Source: Sciurus carolinensis (taxonomy: Eukaryota; Chordata; Mammalia; Rodentia; Sciuridae). From it: a stretch of 64,000 nt of DNA. Position 1 is the first letter of the stretch. Each line of letters starts with the position of its first letter. Positions 47,101 to 55,588 of this stretch are shown here, piece by piece. Location: the NCBI RefSeq assembly GCF_902686445.1, contig NC_062226.1, positions 13,674,001-13,738,000 of the forward strand, in the 5' to 3' direction. The position numbers were made by a program, and so were the translations under genes. A model generated the notes under the pieces. That model was not told the DNA's origin. It did not search any database and saw only the letters and a list, made by a program, of their open reading frames with translations.

Positions 47101-47904
47101 TTTTGAGACAGAGTTAAGTTGCTGAGACTGGCCTTGAAATTTCCGTCTTCCTGCCTCAGCCTCCTGGGTCACTGGGACTACAGGCTTGTGTTAGTTACTG
47201 TAAATCTAGCTTTCCTTCTCTGTTCTAATGATATGATATTAGAGGTTGATTAATCTAAGCACTTACAATGAAGGAAGATGGCACTAGTGGAGGCCTACAA
47301 ACCATATCATATAAGGAATGTTTGGAAAAAGAAGACTAGTTAGCTTATGGAAGATAATTCTTACATAATAATAATAGCCATTTTCAAATATTTAAAGGCT
47401 TCTTGGATATTTAACTTACACTCAAATGCTGATGAACCCAAAGTTCCAGTTTCAAAAGTTTGTACCTAGCTTGGTTTCAGGAAGCCCTTTGACCATTTAG
47501 TGTGAGTTGGAAAGGACCACCTGGTGGGGTCACATTCTCTCTAATCTTACTGGAGTTCCAAGGACACACTGGTCAATCAGCTAGCTATAGCTCCTGTGGG
47601 TAAATGGAGCATTTGGTAGTAGAAAACGAGTATTTCTTGAGATTCCTTCTAAACTTGAGATGCTGACTCAGCCTGATCAAGGGCACTTACATTATTACCC
47701 TTTCAGTTACTAAATACAAATATGAAGTGCCAAAGAAGTGTTGCCGTGATGGAGCCCATCGTAACGATGATGAAACCTGTGAGCAGCGCGCTGCACGGGT
47801 CACCAGAAGCACATACTGTGTTAAAGCTTTCAAGGAATGTTGCATCATCGCAAACCAGTACCGAGATAATGAATCACATAAAGGGCCCCTTCTGCTTGGG
47901 AGGA
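16562..47904 (+). CDS. C5: Complement C5-like gene, exons 1-17 (signal peptide, beta chain, C5a); 3' part not in window
   Basis: Secreted complement component of the alpha-2-macroglobulin/C3/C4/C5 family. In C5, the convertase releases the C5a anaphylatoxin and C5b seeds the membrane attack complex. Seventeen exon positions, all with AG/GT borders and matching phases, translate in one frame into clear C5 sequence: signal peptide (residues 1-18), MG1-MG5 and the beta half of MG6 (about 19-620), linker (about 621-675), and C5a (ending LLLGR). With one exon-16 version the frame reaches that Arg at codon 751, the position of the C5a terminal Arg in human C5; exon 14 is one residue shorter and exon 17 one longer. 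Oddities: exon 16 is duplicated, the furin site and one disulfide Cys are lost, and Cys is gained at about 560 and 589. Exons 18 onward (C5b alpha chain, thioester-like domain, C345C) are not seen. It could be the ordinary C5 gene cut by the window edge, or a 5' partial tandem paralogue. Confidence 0.93.
17317..17430 (+). repeat. ID SINE with target duplication
   Basis: GGGCTGGAGTTGTAGCTCAG ... TTGCCCAGCAAGTGTGAGG, A-rich tail. Duplication AAAAATGTGCATATA / AAAAATGTGTATATA flanks it. Confidence 0.85.
17983..18112 (+). repeat. ID SINE with target duplication
   Basis: GGGGCTGGGGTTGTGGCTCAG start and A-rich tail. AGAAAAAGTTGA occurs on both sides (17,971 and 18,113). Confidence 0.85.
18505..19960 (-). 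mobile_element. Old L1 3' half, reverse orientation, in intron 1
   Basis: The complement contains the L1 3' UTR, the motif of a sensor-like 'aatagccaatctatggaacc' and ORF2 C-terminal codons, with many stops. It runs up to about 170 bp before C5 exon 2. Confidence 0.75.
20135..20327 (+). CDS. C5: C5 exon 2 (MG1 domain)
   Basis: 193 nt, acceptor TTTCAACAG, donor ATG/GTATGT, ends in phase 0 (codon 86). It encodes [16 protein letters not shown] and [16 protein letters not shown], the start of macroglobulin domain 1 of the beta chain. It lies about 150 bp after the end of a minus-strand L1. Confidence 0.93.
20544..20674 (-). repeat. ID SINE with target duplication, intron 2
   Basis: Complement of ID plus tail. 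An 11-bp duplication GTTCAGATTCT lies at 20,533-20,543 and 20,675-20,685. Confidence 0.88.
21246..21415 (+). repeat. Composite B1+ID SINE, intron 2
   Basis: Worn B1 part ('ggcgcactggtgcacatctt') followed by an ID part ('gggcaggggatgttgctcag'). Flanks share AAAAGTGGTG / AAAAGGTGGTG. Confidence 0.75.
22532..22694 (+). CDS. C5: C5 exon 3 (MG1 domain)
   Basis: 163 nt, acceptor TTCTTTTACAG, donor TCAG/GTAGAG. It encodes [24 protein letters not shown] and [11 protein letters not shown]. The TDKPVYTP motif is typical of the end of MG1 in C3/C4/C5 proteins. Ends one base into a codon. Confidence 0.93.
24010..24230 (+). repeat. MIR-like ancient SINE, intron 3
   Basis: 'gactctggagccagatttcc' through 'cctcatctgtaaaataaaat' is a typical MIR core. 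Confidence 0.75.
24290..24553 (-). repeat. Composite B1+ID SINE, intron 3
   Basis: Long T run then 'gtgctggggattgaaccacg' and, further on, 'ccaggctggccttgaacttg', the complement of a B1+ID composite. Confidence 0.8.
25952..26085 (+). repeat. ID SINE, intron 3
   Basis: 'ggaattgcggctcaggtgct', 'gaggcactgggttcaattct' and an A/T-rich tail with TAAA repeats. Confidence 0.75.
26391..26660 (+). repeat. Composite B1+ID SINE followed by (GGAA)n, intron 3
   Basis: B1 part 'ccaggtgcagtggtggatgc', ID part 'gaagatgtggctcagtggtt', then a (GGAA)n microsatellite at 26,588-26,660 grown from the tail. Confidence 0.85.
26899..26969 (+). CDS. C5: C5 exon 4 (start of MG2)
   Basis: 71 nt, acceptor TTTTTCTTACAG, donor ATT/GTAAGT. 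It encodes [11 protein letters not shown] then [13 protein letters not shown]. Trp replaces a Leu of human C5. The frame returns to phase 0 at codon 164. Confidence 0.92.
27848..28305 (-). mobile_element. MaLR-type solo LTR in intron 4
   Basis: 458 bp, reverse orientation, from TGTTTTAGTCAGC to CCATAACA, with a perfect 5-bp target duplication CTGAC (27,843-27,847 and 28,306-28,310). The 5-bp duplication is normal for ERVL/MaLR elements. A G-rich GGGA/GGAG tract (28,045-28,075) is internal. Confidence 0.85.
29438..29787 (+). mobile_element. MaLR-type LTR abutting C5 exon 5
   Basis: Starts TGCTGTGGTTGAGTATGTG and ends near AAACTAAGACA. It contains the usual 'ctctcccatgggcttcc' and 'aataaatctctgctcttcac' phrases and an AATAAA. 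The end is only 23 bp from the exon 5 acceptor. No clean target duplication was found, so the exact limits are uncertain. Confidence 0.65.
29811..29902 (+). CDS. C5: C5 exon 5 (MG2)
   Basis: 92 nt, acceptor TTATTCAAAG, donor AT/GTATGT. It encodes [12 protein letters not shown] and [15 protein letters not shown] MaLR LTR ends only about 23 bp upstream of the acceptor, so part of the splice-acceptor environment is repeat-derived. Confidence 0.92.
30075..30215 (+). repeat. Degenerate B1-like SINE, intron 5
   Basis: 'ggaggcagaagcaggaggac' followed by 'cccagtctcaaaagaaaaaa' resembles an old B1. Confidence 0.5.
30686..30892 (-). repeat. Composite B1+ID SINE, intron 5
   Basis: Complement of a B1+ID composite, ending 'gcatgcatcaccatgcctgg'. 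Confidence 0.75.
31676..31893 (-). repeat. Composite B1+ID SINE, intron 5
   Basis: 'accagggattgaatccaggg' (ID part) followed by 'gagacagggtcttgctacat' and 'atcatacccagct' (B1 part). Confidence 0.8.
32218..32470 (+). repeat. Composite B1+ID SINE with GA-rich linker, intron 5
   Basis: B1 part ('cacctgtaatcccagtgact'), a purine-rich linker (32,320-32,380), then ID ('ggctggggatacagctcaga') and tail. Lies about 250 bp before exon 6. Confidence 0.8.
32726..32808 (+). CDS. C5: C5 exon 6 (MG2)
   Basis: 83 nt, acceptor TTCCGCAG, donor ATG/GTAATT (a weaker donor). It encodes [19 protein letters not shown] then YFEIKEY, the end of MG2. Confidence 0.92.
32809..34988 (+). other. C5 intron 6
   Basis: A MIR near the start, an L2-like G+C-richer part (33,700-34,300), and a small (TTACA)n run near 34,613. 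Overlapping frames here have no recognisable domain. Confidence 0.8.
32890..33060 (+). repeat. MIR-like ancient SINE, intron 6
   Basis: 'ttgagcaagtgaccaccttc' and 'ggttcctcttcataaagttg' match the MIR pattern. Confidence 0.6.
34989..35079 (+). CDS. C5: C5 exon 7 (start of MG3)
   Basis: 91 nt, acceptor TATTTTCAG, donor AAG/GTAAGA. It encodes [20 protein letters not shown], then [11 protein letters not shown]. The first two residues differ from the usual Val-Leu of C5. Phase is kept. Confidence 0.92.
35080..36618 (+). other. C5 intron 7
   Basis: A G+C-richer patch at 35,380-35,830 and a MIR-like stretch at 35,940-36,040; no exon seen. Confidence 0.8.
36619..36733 (+). CDS. C5: C5 exon 8 (MG3)
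   Basis: 115 nt, acceptor GTTTGACAG, donor AGG/GTGAGT. It encodes [20 protein letters not shown] and [11 protein letters not shown]. It ends on a codon boundary (codon 291). Confidence 0.92.
36734..37982 (+). other. C5 intron 8
   Basis: L2-like remains after exon 8 and one worn ID SINE. Confidence 0.8.
37393..37480 (+). repeat. ID SINE, intron 8
   Basis: Worn ID ('acggatatagctcagtcatc', 'gaggcattcggttcaac') with A-rich tail. Confidence 0.65.
37983..38109 (+). CDS. C5: C5 exon 9 (MG3)
   Basis: 127 nt, acceptor CTTCTTAAAAAG behind a T-rich tract, donor AGAG/GTAAGT. It encodes [19 protein letters not shown], then [19 protein letters not shown]. The donor runs directly into a (GT)n microsatellite. 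Confidence 0.92.
38114..38145 (+). repeat. (GT)n microsatellite fused to exon 9 donor
   Basis: About 16 GT units start inside the donor context GTAAGT of exon 9. Confidence 0.95.
38696..38811 (+). CDS. C5: C5 exon 10 (MG3-MG4 border)
   Basis: 116 nt, acceptor TTTCCTTAG, donor AAG/GTAGGT. It encodes [20 protein letters not shown], then [19 protein letters not shown]. The LFLKPGIPY motif marks the start of a macroglobulin domain. Confidence 0.93.
38812..40574 (+). other. C5 intron 10
   Basis: CT/TC-rich stretch (39,290-39,450) and a MER2-like transposon fossil. Intron 9 (38,110-38,695) holds only the (GT)n tract and unclassified sequence. Confidence 0.8.
39652..39905 (+). mobile_element. MER2-like Tigger DNA transposon fossil in intron 10
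   Basis: The ends 'cagtcagtcctctatatcca' and 'ccatggatacagaggaatga' are worn inverted repeats. Internal phrases 'gcagattgaacatgtgcagg' and 'tattataaggaatctagaga' are those of MER2-type elements. The 115-codon open frame across it is incidental. Confidence 0.75.
40575..40760 (+). CDS. C5: C5 exon 11 (MG4)
   Basis: 186 nt, exactly 62 codons. Acceptor GACAAACAG, donor CAT/GTGAGC. It encodes [20 protein letters not shown] and [15 protein letters not shown], strongly C5-like. Confidence 0.93.
40761..41940 (+). other. C5 intron 11
   Basis: No repeat family recognised with confidence; C-rich stretch at 41,600-41,650. Confidence 0.75.
41941..42144 (+). CDS. C5: C5 exon 12 (MG5)
   Basis: 204 nt, exactly 68 codons. 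Acceptor TCCTTTTCAG, donor TTG/GTAAGT. It encodes [23 protein letters not shown] and SPYIDKIT. An N-I-T sequon at about residue 483 (human C5 has N-I-I) would be an added N-glycosylation site. Confidence 0.93.
43028..43235 (-). repeat. Composite B1+ID SINE, intron 12
   Basis: 'ggtattggggattgaaccca' then 'tgatcctcctgcctcagccc', complement of B1+ID. Confidence 0.8.
43255..43370 (-). repeat. Second ID/B1 fragment, intron 12
   Basis: 'ggtgctagagattgaaccca' and 'gagctacatcctcaagtac', complement of a worn ID followed by part of B1. Confidence 0.65.
43615..43824 (+). CDS. C5: C5 exon 13 (MG5-MG6)
   Basis: 210 nt, 70 codons. Acceptor TTTATGTTTAG, donor CAG/GTGAGA. It encodes [32 protein letters not shown], and [16 protein letters not shown]. 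The conserved EEKC cysteine (about residue 567, which in C5 bridges to the alpha chain) is present. The Cys in SVCLN (about 560) replaces a Trp of human C5. Confidence 0.93.
43952..44098 (+). CDS. C5: C5 exon 14 (MG6, beta part)
   Basis: 147 nt, 49 codons, one shorter than the human exon. Acceptor GACCTTCTAG, donor AGG/GTTAAG. It encodes [20 protein letters not shown] and [11 protein letters not shown]. The AVDSAVYGV motif is diagnostic for the C3/C4/C5 family. Cys at about 589 replaces Ser of human C5. Only 127 bp separate it from exon 13. Confidence 0.93.
44099..45060 (+). other. C5 intron 14
   Basis: No repeat or extra exon recognised. Confidence 0.75.
45061..45190 (+). CDS. C5: C5 exon 15 (MG6/linker)
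   Basis: 130 nt, acceptor TTCTGGACAG, donor AATG/GTAAAG. It encodes [17 protein letters not shown], then [19 protein letters not shown]. The SDLGC cysteine (human Cys634) is kept, but its partner in exon 16 is lost. Confidence 0.93.
45290..45760 (-). repeat. L2-like ancient LINE fragment, intron 15
   Basis: Contains 'cacacctctgggcctttcct', 'cctctaggaggcctcttccc' and 'gagggctcttcaagggcagc', complement phrases of L2 3' ends. Similar L2-type remains are at about 24,690-25,110, 31,090-31,460, 36,790-37,060 and 50,205-50,640. Confidence 0.6.
46162..46224 (+). CDS. C5: C5 exon 16, first copy (beta/alpha junction and C5a N-terminus)
   Basis: 63 nt, acceptor TATATAAATAG, donor CCAG/GTACTC. It encodes [20 protein letters not shown]. 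In C5 this exon carries DEPCKEIL followed by the RPRR cleavage site. Here Cys is Gly and the site reads RTLK, so no R-X-X-R remains. Phase matches exons 15 and 17, and using only this copy gives the usual C5 length. Confidence 0.88.
46378..46443 (+). CDS. C5: C5 exon 16, second copy (tandem duplicate)
   Basis: 66 nt, acceptor TTTGTGTTAG, donor CAAG/GTACTC. It encodes [20 protein letters not shown]. It has the same phase as the first copy, so either or both could be spliced in without breaking the frame. It shares the Cys-to-Gly change and has no basic residues at the junction. The flanking intron on both sides is duplicated too (unit about 215 bp). Confidence 0.82.
46444..47706 (+). other. 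C5 intron between exon 16 second copy and exon 17
   Basis: Starts with intron sequence duplicated from after the first exon-16 copy, then AT-rich DNA and one B1+ID SINE. Confidence 0.8.
47022..47190 (-). repeat. Composite B1+ID SINE, intron 16
   Basis: 'attgaactcagggacacttt' (ID part) and 'cctcagcctcctgggtcact' (B1 part), complement orientation. Confidence 0.8.
47707..47904 (+). CDS. C5: C5 exon 17: C5a anaphylatoxin
   Basis: 198 nt, acceptor CCCTTTCAG, donor GGGAGGA/GTAAGT. It encodes the body of C5a: [30 protein letters not shown], ending LLLGR. All six disulfide cysteines are present (CC, C, C, CC), and the extra unpaired Cys of human C5a is absent. An N-E-S sequon (about residue 740) sits near the glycosylated Asn of human C5a. 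The terminal LGR matches the convertase cleavage site. Read-through into the intron would add 17 residues before TAA at 47,955-47,957. Confidence 0.93.
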
Positions 47905-50107
47905 GTAAGTATGGCATTTCTATCAGAATTCTGTCTAATGTGGGGAATTTTGTGTAATAGTATGCTGCTAAGAAAGGCAATTTTCATGCTGTAATTGAAA
48001 GTAGAAATAGCAACTTGTAAATACCCATAAAAATCTGTTATCATTTTTGGGAATTTGAAGAGATATAGTACAGAGCAGAGTATACTAGGCCAGAACCAAG
48101 ACCCAGTGAATGACAATTTATCCTCCCCAAGCCCCCAGCAAGAAGCTTGGACCAGATATCTCAGTATGCCTCTGAGTTCTAACATTCTATGATGCTATGG
48201 CATTACAACCATTGAAAATTCTGTTTATACCTACACTGCCCAAATGTAGCATAAAGCTCTAAATCTAGCACAAGATGAAGTGTGTTTCTAAAAGTTGAAA
48301 TCTTATTTCAATTTCATCCACAATATACATTTTCAGAACACTCAGTAGAACATTCAATGTGTTTTCAGAATTTTTAGGACTTTCCTTTGTTTTCCTATCA
48401 TTTTATTTATGAGGTCTTGATTTGATCTCATGGGGCCTTAGTATACAACTCTAATTCCTCTTCCATGAAACAGTCCTTTGAATATTTGAGAGGCTTTATT
48501 AAAACTCACTGAGTTTCCTCTTCTCCAGCCTGAATACCACTGTCACTTTGGTCATCCCTCCTGTAACTTTGTCCCAAGACCTTGGAAGCCTCTCCATAAG
48601 CTTCTTTCTCAAATTGCGCCATTTAGATTGTCTAAATCTTTCAGTTTCAATCTTTTTTCTCAGTTTCAACCATAAAGTCAATTTGTGTAAACTTTAGTTA
48701 TTACAGTTATGTATAAAGGTCAATTTAAAAACATTCAATAATTTCCCTCAGACACAATTACTGTTAAGAGTCTGGTTTGTATTCTGCCATCCCTCACCAC
48801 CCCAAATATCCTTATGCTATTGAGCATTTATATATATAGGATCATACTTAAATTACTGTTTTGCACCTTGCTTTTTTTCATATAATAAAATGTGTCCAAC
48901 ATCCTTCCAAGTCAGGATACATAACTGACCTCATTTTATTAACAGCAATATGTTGTGTCACAGCACCAAATCCACTCAGGGGTATTTTAGTCATTTGAAA
49001 TTTTTGCTCATATGACGAGTGGTGTAGTGAGTATCTCTGTTGATCTGTGTGTTTTATATATATGTACGTATTTACATATGTACATGTACATATACACATA
49101 CAAACACACATATATGATCTTTACATATTCTTGCTAGCATTTCTATAGAATACATCATTAGATATGAAATCTCTCAGACATAGGGACTCCCTGTTTAAAA
49201 TTTGGATATTTTTGCCAAGTTGCCTCCTAAACCTTTTTGCCCACGTATACCCCCAATAACAATGTTACTGCTTTACAAAATACACGAACATCAGGATACC
49301 TCCCTCACGTAATGCAGCCCTGGTCTTTCTGGCAGTCAAATCAGACAGTGCACAGTCAAGTGCATTCTGTAAAGCCTTTTGCACATATTTCTATTAAACC
49401 ACATCTTCCCTCTTCTATCATTGGGAAGTTGATTTTTTTAGATCCAAAGGTAAAGAATTCTTTACCTTAAGAAAACTGACAAAGCAATGTAAAATACAGA
49501 CTTACCAATTCATTTTTTGCTGTGTGTAGATCAATTTCTAGATCCTCAAGGATTGTATAACGATATCCTCTCTTAATGGTTTAATTTATTTTGATTTTGA
49601 ATTTCCTCAAAGAATTGTTTGCTCTAAACTCTTCAGTTTATAGCATCTTCTTTTCCAGGTCTCTTTCTGACTCTTCTGTCAATAAAAGTGTAATTATTCA
49701 TTTATCATTTTATTTCCTCCTTTTAAAAGGATAAAGAACATTTCTAAAATGAAACAATGCAAAAGAAGTATAGGAAGAGCAAAATTCCACTTTTTAAAAT
49801 TATATACCATGACTTTGGGAGAAAAGACCATGTTGAGCTGGTCTATTTTAAGAGGCAAGAAAGCATTATTATTTGTATTTGGATGACATTTTTAAAGGAT
49901 AATACTTTATTTCCAAGTATTTAATTTTTTTATTGTATTCATAAATGCGATTTTCCTCCAGCCCCCTTTAAAATGCAATGTCTTATTTGATGTAAGTTAT
50001 TACATTTACTAGAATACTGCAAGCATGTTTGCAAAATAGTACATTATCTTAAAATCCTTCAAAGGCTTTCTGTTACTCTTAGGAGAAGATACAAAAAGTT
50101 TTCATGA

Positions 50108-50200
50108 AGGACTGGGGATGTAACTAAGTGACAGAGTACTTGCCTAGCATAAATGAGGTTCTGAGTTTTTTTCTAGCAATGCAAAACAAATAAAGAAAAT
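50108..50200 (+). repeat. ID SINE
   Basis: 'ggactggggatgtaactaag', 'gtacttgcctagcataaatg' and an A-rich tail. Confidence 0.7.
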
Positions 50201-51397
50201 CAGAGCCTTCAGAGGCTCTTCCTGATTTGGTCCCAATCTAACCTCTTGAGCCTCATCTTCAAGCATACCTCTGCAGGTATGCTGAATCACCCTTCTTCAC
50301 ACTGCCAATGCCTCTTCACCCCACAGGCTTATTCACACCCTCTGCTTGGACCTGTCTTCCTCCATTTCCTATGGGTCTGTTCTGCATCCTCTAGGTCTTC
50401 AGCTTTACAAACCATTTGAAAATCCAGTCCTTACCCTCTGCTCTCCCCAGGTTAGATACTTGTCAGGGAGACACCCGTGCTACCCTGAACTTATGCTCTG
50501 ATCCTTGTCACACAGGGAGTTGAAACATGTACTCTACTATCCTGTCTGCCTGCCTTCCCCACTAAAGCTTCAGGAGAGCAGAAACTCCATCCACCTGGTC
50601 TCCACTGGGTCCTAAGAGCTCAACACATAAAAGGCTCCTAATTACCATCTGAAGTCATGAATGAGCCTTAAGTGGTTGAAACCTTTCCTCCAACAGTACA
50701 TTTATATGATGACTTTGTCTTATTTAGATGTTTAATGATTCCAAAACAAACTTCTTTCAGGGGAAAAAAAAGGTAGAGTTGGGGGGGTCCTAAACTAATA
50801 AAAAATTTACCGTGTTTCCGAAGTATTGGATATGAATATGAACATATGAAGTTGCTGTTTTTGTAGGTTGAAAGTGAACTAACATCAATTCCAAGTGGTT
50901 GAATATACCAGCTCATTACCCAATACTGTACAATGGCAATTTCATATCTTCCTGTTTTTCCTCAAACCTCCTGTACTTCTTTGAGTCTCTTTCTCAGCTG
51001 ATGACCTCACATTTTATTGAGAAAACAGACCCCATCAGTGGGAACTCCCTTTTTTTCCCACCACCAAAGCAACAAAACTACCCATGACCTGCACTGCTTC
51101 TCTCCTTTCTAATGGAAAAAGTGTTCCTTCTGACGAGGGATGATCTCTCCTCTTTCTCTAATCCCACCCTCTGATATTTTCAAGGATAAAACAATTGAGG
51201 CATGATTTGTCTCTGCACTCTGCTCTTGCTTATTTCATTTCTTAATTTCTTTGACTACTGGTTTTGAGGTTAACTACATTTTGTTTCTGCCCATTTCATA
51301 GTCTGAAAACTACTGGTGAATTTTTAGATTTTTAAAAAAATTCCAGTGGAATTAAGTGACATTTTTATGCAGATGTCTGTCAAATTTATTCAGGTTG

Positions 51398-51695
51398 AGT
51401 CTCACTTATCAAAAATTCTTGAAACCAGAAGTATTTCAGATTTTGGATTTTTTTTCAGACTTGGGAGTATTTGCAATTATATAATGAGATAGCTTGGACA
51501 TTGGACTCAATTCTAAACCCAAAATTATAGTTTATATACATGTTATATACACAATAACCTGAAAATTTTAATGTGTCTGTTTTGATGATAACCCACCACA
51601 TGTGGTCAGATATGGAATTTTCTAATTGTGGTATTGTCATGCTCAAAGTTTCAGATTTTAGAGCTAAACATTTTAGATTTTCAGACTAGATATTC
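51398..51695 (+). mobile_element. Tigger7-like DNA transposon fossil
   Basis: 'gttgagtctcacttatcaaa', 'aaccagaagtatttcagatt' and near the other end 'aacattttagattttcagac' are the worn inverted ends and core of a Tigger7-type element. Confidence 0.7.
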
Positions 51696-54148
51696 AAATA
51701 CACCCCCTTTCTCTTCGTCTCTGTGTTTTGTTTTTGTTTTAAATGGATGAACTTCAGACTCCAGACTCATGTTTATAACTCTGTACTTAGTTGTCTAACA
51801 GATAATTCAAACTCAACATGTCCTAAAGAAAGCTGAATTCTCCCAGTTTTATAAATGGTATCACCGCCTAGTCACTTAAGCCAGAAGTCTGGGAATGATC
51901 CACTCCCTTAGAAAACTGATCCATCTATCTTTCATTTCCACATCAATCGCTTAAGCACAGGCCCCCCAACTTCTAGCCTGCATTACCGTCATGGCCTCCT
52001 CACACGTCCCTCCATCTCCACTTTGCCCCATTATATAAAGTCAGAAATAATAAATATTAATCTAGGCTACTTCTTAGTTCTCAGGACTGTTACTACCTAA
52101 GGATCAACTACTTTGCTGTATCTTTATGACAAATTTAGATTCATGGCTTCCTCTTCCTGTTATTCCATAAGGTCCAGAACTCCAAGTTGATACTGTACTA
52201 TATGGTGTGGGGCTTGGCTCTGAGGTTCATGCACTGTCAGAGTGAAATGGTAAGAGAGTTGCATTACCAGATCTTTATGAAGATGAAATAAAGAAGCATA
52301 GATAGTTAATAAAACAGCATTAAAGAAATGTTGCTCATTGTTGGCCTCTACAGATGAAGGTTTAAGGAACACAGCCTTAGTTATTTAGTATTTTTAAAAT
52401 AGTTTTAGTTTTTAAAGCATTTCACAGATAAATTTCCTCTAAGCCCTATAATACTCCTGTAAAAGAAGCAGTACATAGATTATTTTCTCCAATCTACACA
52501 GTGAATTTTAGAGGGATTAAGGAGTTCTCTAAGGTCACATGAGGAAAGTCTAGGCTGATACTTGAAGTCACTGCTTTCACTTTCTATTTTATGACTGATG
52601 TTCTTTAAATTCTAGCATGACTTTTCCAATTTTAAAAAGAACTTAAATAATCTTTTAACTTAGAAAATACTTATTGAACATCTTACTATAAATAAATACC
52701 TGAAGAAAATTGTAAATTGTACTCCAGAGGAAATATATGTCATTATCCAATTATGTGAACCAGGATAACAAAGTTGCTTTACTATATAAAGCTAGTGAAC
52801 TTCCTCTAACACCTAATGCCATAATCAAGATTAACTCCTATGTGTCACATGTTTACTATAAGGTTATGTTGTCAGAACAAAAGAACTCTTGTAGGCATTC
52901 AATAATCTGGATTCTGGTGCAAGCCGTGACTGTGGATAAGGAACGTAACCTCTTTGAGGGTTTACTTATAAAATGGGAATAAAATGAAATGATAAATGGG
53001 AAAATGCTAAGAGATGAACTCTTAGTTACTATGAAGCCTATGCAAAATGTGAACTTCCTGTATTTAATTACTCTAGAGCATTCTACATTCTATTTGAATT
53101 TGGTATTTGGTCAATGGAAAAAGGAGAAATACCATTCTTAAAATCTTAGGTTTTTAAATCTTTTTTTTCCAATGAACCTTAAAATTTGAAAAAAAAATTT
53201 CACTACTTTGAATAGTTTACTGATCATATCTTGTTGCCTTTCAGATTGAGGACTCGCAAAGATTTCAACCTCTTCCTAGCCATACTGGAATATGCTCAAT
53301 TTCACTTCCTGTGAGGCTTAGTTTTTGTACATTGCACATATTTTCTATGCCTTCCATTTTTCTGGAAACCAAAGGAGAAAATCAGACTTAAATAGAAAAT
53401 GATAAAGTTCCTTCCTTGTACTTTTGGAATAAGTACCCTTGGTTCCATATGAGGTTTCTTTTCATAATTATGATTTATCAACCTTTGTGATAAATGAGAA
53501 AAAAGTGACTAAAAACAAATTTACCAAAGCAGCTAAACTGCCACCTATGCTTGGTAATTATACTCATCTGACTATCAGACCTCAAGACCTGTAACAGAGG
53601 ACAGAGGAGTGTGTCTATTGCCAGTCCCACTGACTACTGTGAGGAGAACAAGCAACCAGCCAGGGAAGAGCTGGAAAACTCCACAGTGCACACCATGCTA
53701 CATTCTGCAGTCTAGCCCAAGAGATGACCACAGTTATTACACTGGGCTACTGCCGAATATTAACTGTACAGAAGGATATCAGGCCCCTAAAATGATGCTG
53801 TGCTTATGAACATAAATACTTTTATCAGAATATGTAGCTTAATAAAACATTTATCACCCATATTGGTAAATTTTCATTGAAGAAATTTTCTCCAATTATC
53901 TGCAACATAATTGTCAATTTAACTCCATAATCAATTTTCTACACTGGGCAAATATTTTTATACTTCTCTATTTTCATTTTTATTTTTCCAAAATTATTTT
54001 CATCAGGATTGATTTCTTTTTATACAATTTTTATACTAAGACTTTAGGGTTTCTTTTTTCCATTTTAGTTTTGTCTTTCAGGAATTTCTGCAACTGTTAG
54101 TTGTTTTGCTTTGATTTGATATTTACCAAATACAACTTGGGGACCAAG

Positions 54149-54288
54149 TATATATATATCTGTATATATCTGTGTATATGTATGTCTGTGTGTTTATACA
54201 TGCACATTCACACACAAACACACACATATAAATACATACATATATATATAAATACAAATATATATATACGTATATATATATATATATA
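54149..54288. repeat. (TA)n/(TG)n-rich low-complexity tract
   Basis: Alternating TATATA, TGTGTA, CACACA and TATATA runs. Confidence 0.9.
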
Positions 54289-54290
54289 TG

Positions 54291-54395
54291 ATTTGACGAG
54301 GTATAGCTAAGTGGTAGGACGCATGCTTAGTATGTGTGAGGTCCTGCGTTCAATCCTTAACCCTAAAAAGACAATACAAAACAAAACAAAAAAAG
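54291..54395 (+). repeat. ID SINE
   Basis: 'gaggtatagctaagtggtag' and 'gaggtcctgcgttcaatcct' with A-rich tail, directly after the TA tract. Confidence 0.7.
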
Positions 54396-55016
54396 ATTTT
54401 TCAAGATTTGTTTCTTGTGTCATTTTGTTCATACAAATTTCAAATGTAGTTTTACCTTTTGATAGTTTTATCCTTTATTTCTTCCTAATATTTATTATTA
54501 ATTGGAAATAAGATTGAGAGTATATTTTTGTAGCAATGAATGAAGTACATAAGAATAAATATATAGGATCAAATGGGTTGAAATATATTTGGGATCAAAA
54601 TGTCAGGGCTAAAACACTGTGCTTCATGTTGACATTCTTTTTGCAACAAAATAGTGAACAATAGACAACATCTGGGGAAACTTCCTGCACAAAATGGAAT
54701 TAAGATAAAAATCTGGTATTGAAAAAATGTATCTGCTTCTTTGATAATGCTAAATAAGATATTTTTCTGGACTTAATGCCAAAAGATAAAGACAGTTGTC
54801 ATATGTCAATCAAACAATACTTGGCATGTAAAATAACCACACAATAACTATTTATTAATTTGACATTTTATATTTAAAATAGCACCATGTTTTCTTTTGT
54901 AACTTTAAATTACATAAGATCTGAATATTCTAGAAAAAAATATTAAGTAAAATATAGAAACCTCTGTTAATTAAGCCCCCAAATGTTCTTCCCCCAAAAT
55001 AACATTGTTTCAAAGT

Positions 55017-55416
55017 TGTCTTAGTCAGCTTTTCATTGCTGTGATCAAAACACCTGACAAGAGTAACTTAGAGAAAAAAGTTTTATTTCGGTTCATGGTT
55101 TCAGAGGTCTCAGTTCATGATCAGCTGACTCCATTGCTCTGGGCCTGAGGTGAAGCAGAGCACCTATGGTGGAGGAAAGCTGCTCATCTTGTGGCAGTAA
55201 GGAAACAGAGAAAGGACGAGGGACAGATATAGTCCCTAAAGTCACATCTTCAGTGAACTACTTCCTTCAGCCACCCAATAGTCCCTTCAAATTATTAATC
55301 CACTGATGAGTTTATATCCCTCATGACCCAATCAGCTCTTAAAAGCCCTGCTTCTGACATTGCTGTACCCACTAACACATGAGCTTTGCGGCACATTTCA
55401 GATCCAAACCGTAACA
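55017..55416 (-). mobile_element. MaLR-type solo LTR downstream of exon 17
   Basis: 400 bp, reverse orientation, from TGTCTTAGTCAGC to CCGTAACA, with perfect 5-bp target duplication AAAGT (55,012-55,016 and 55,417-55,421). Sequence is close to the intron 4 LTR in organisation. Confidence 0.87.
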
Positions 55417-55504
55417 AAAGTTAGCAATAGTTAAAAGGGTATGTATGCATCCAGATCTTTTTATTCATGTCCATCCATATAGTCATGCAGAAAACTAGAA
55501 TTTT

Positions 55505-55588
55505 TTTTTTTCGCGGTGCTGGGGATCGAACGCAGGGCCTTGGGCTTGCAAGGCAAGCACTCTACCGACTGAACTATCTCCCCAGCCC
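55505..55588 (-). repeat. Young-looking ID SINE with target duplication
   Basis: Little-worn complement of ID ('cggtgctggggatcgaacgc', 'gaactatctccccagccc'). A 16-bp duplication AGAAAACTAGAATTTT lies at 55,489-55,504 and 55,589-55,604. It is the best preserved SINE in the window. Confidence 0.9.

Larger units (their letters stand above)
47905..55011 (+). other. Sequence after C5 exon 17, no further exon recognised
   Basis: Canonical donor GTAAGT, then over 7 kb of AT-rich DNA with an L2 fragment, a Tigger7 fossil, ID SINEs and a TA/TG tract. I looked for the exon that should follow LLLGR (the start of the C5 alpha-prime chain) and did not find it here or further right. Confidence 0.7.

Noticed and set aside
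55505..55588. tRNA-like gene on the minus strand
   Set aside because: It has box A/B-like sequence but is an ID SINE with an A tail and target duplication.
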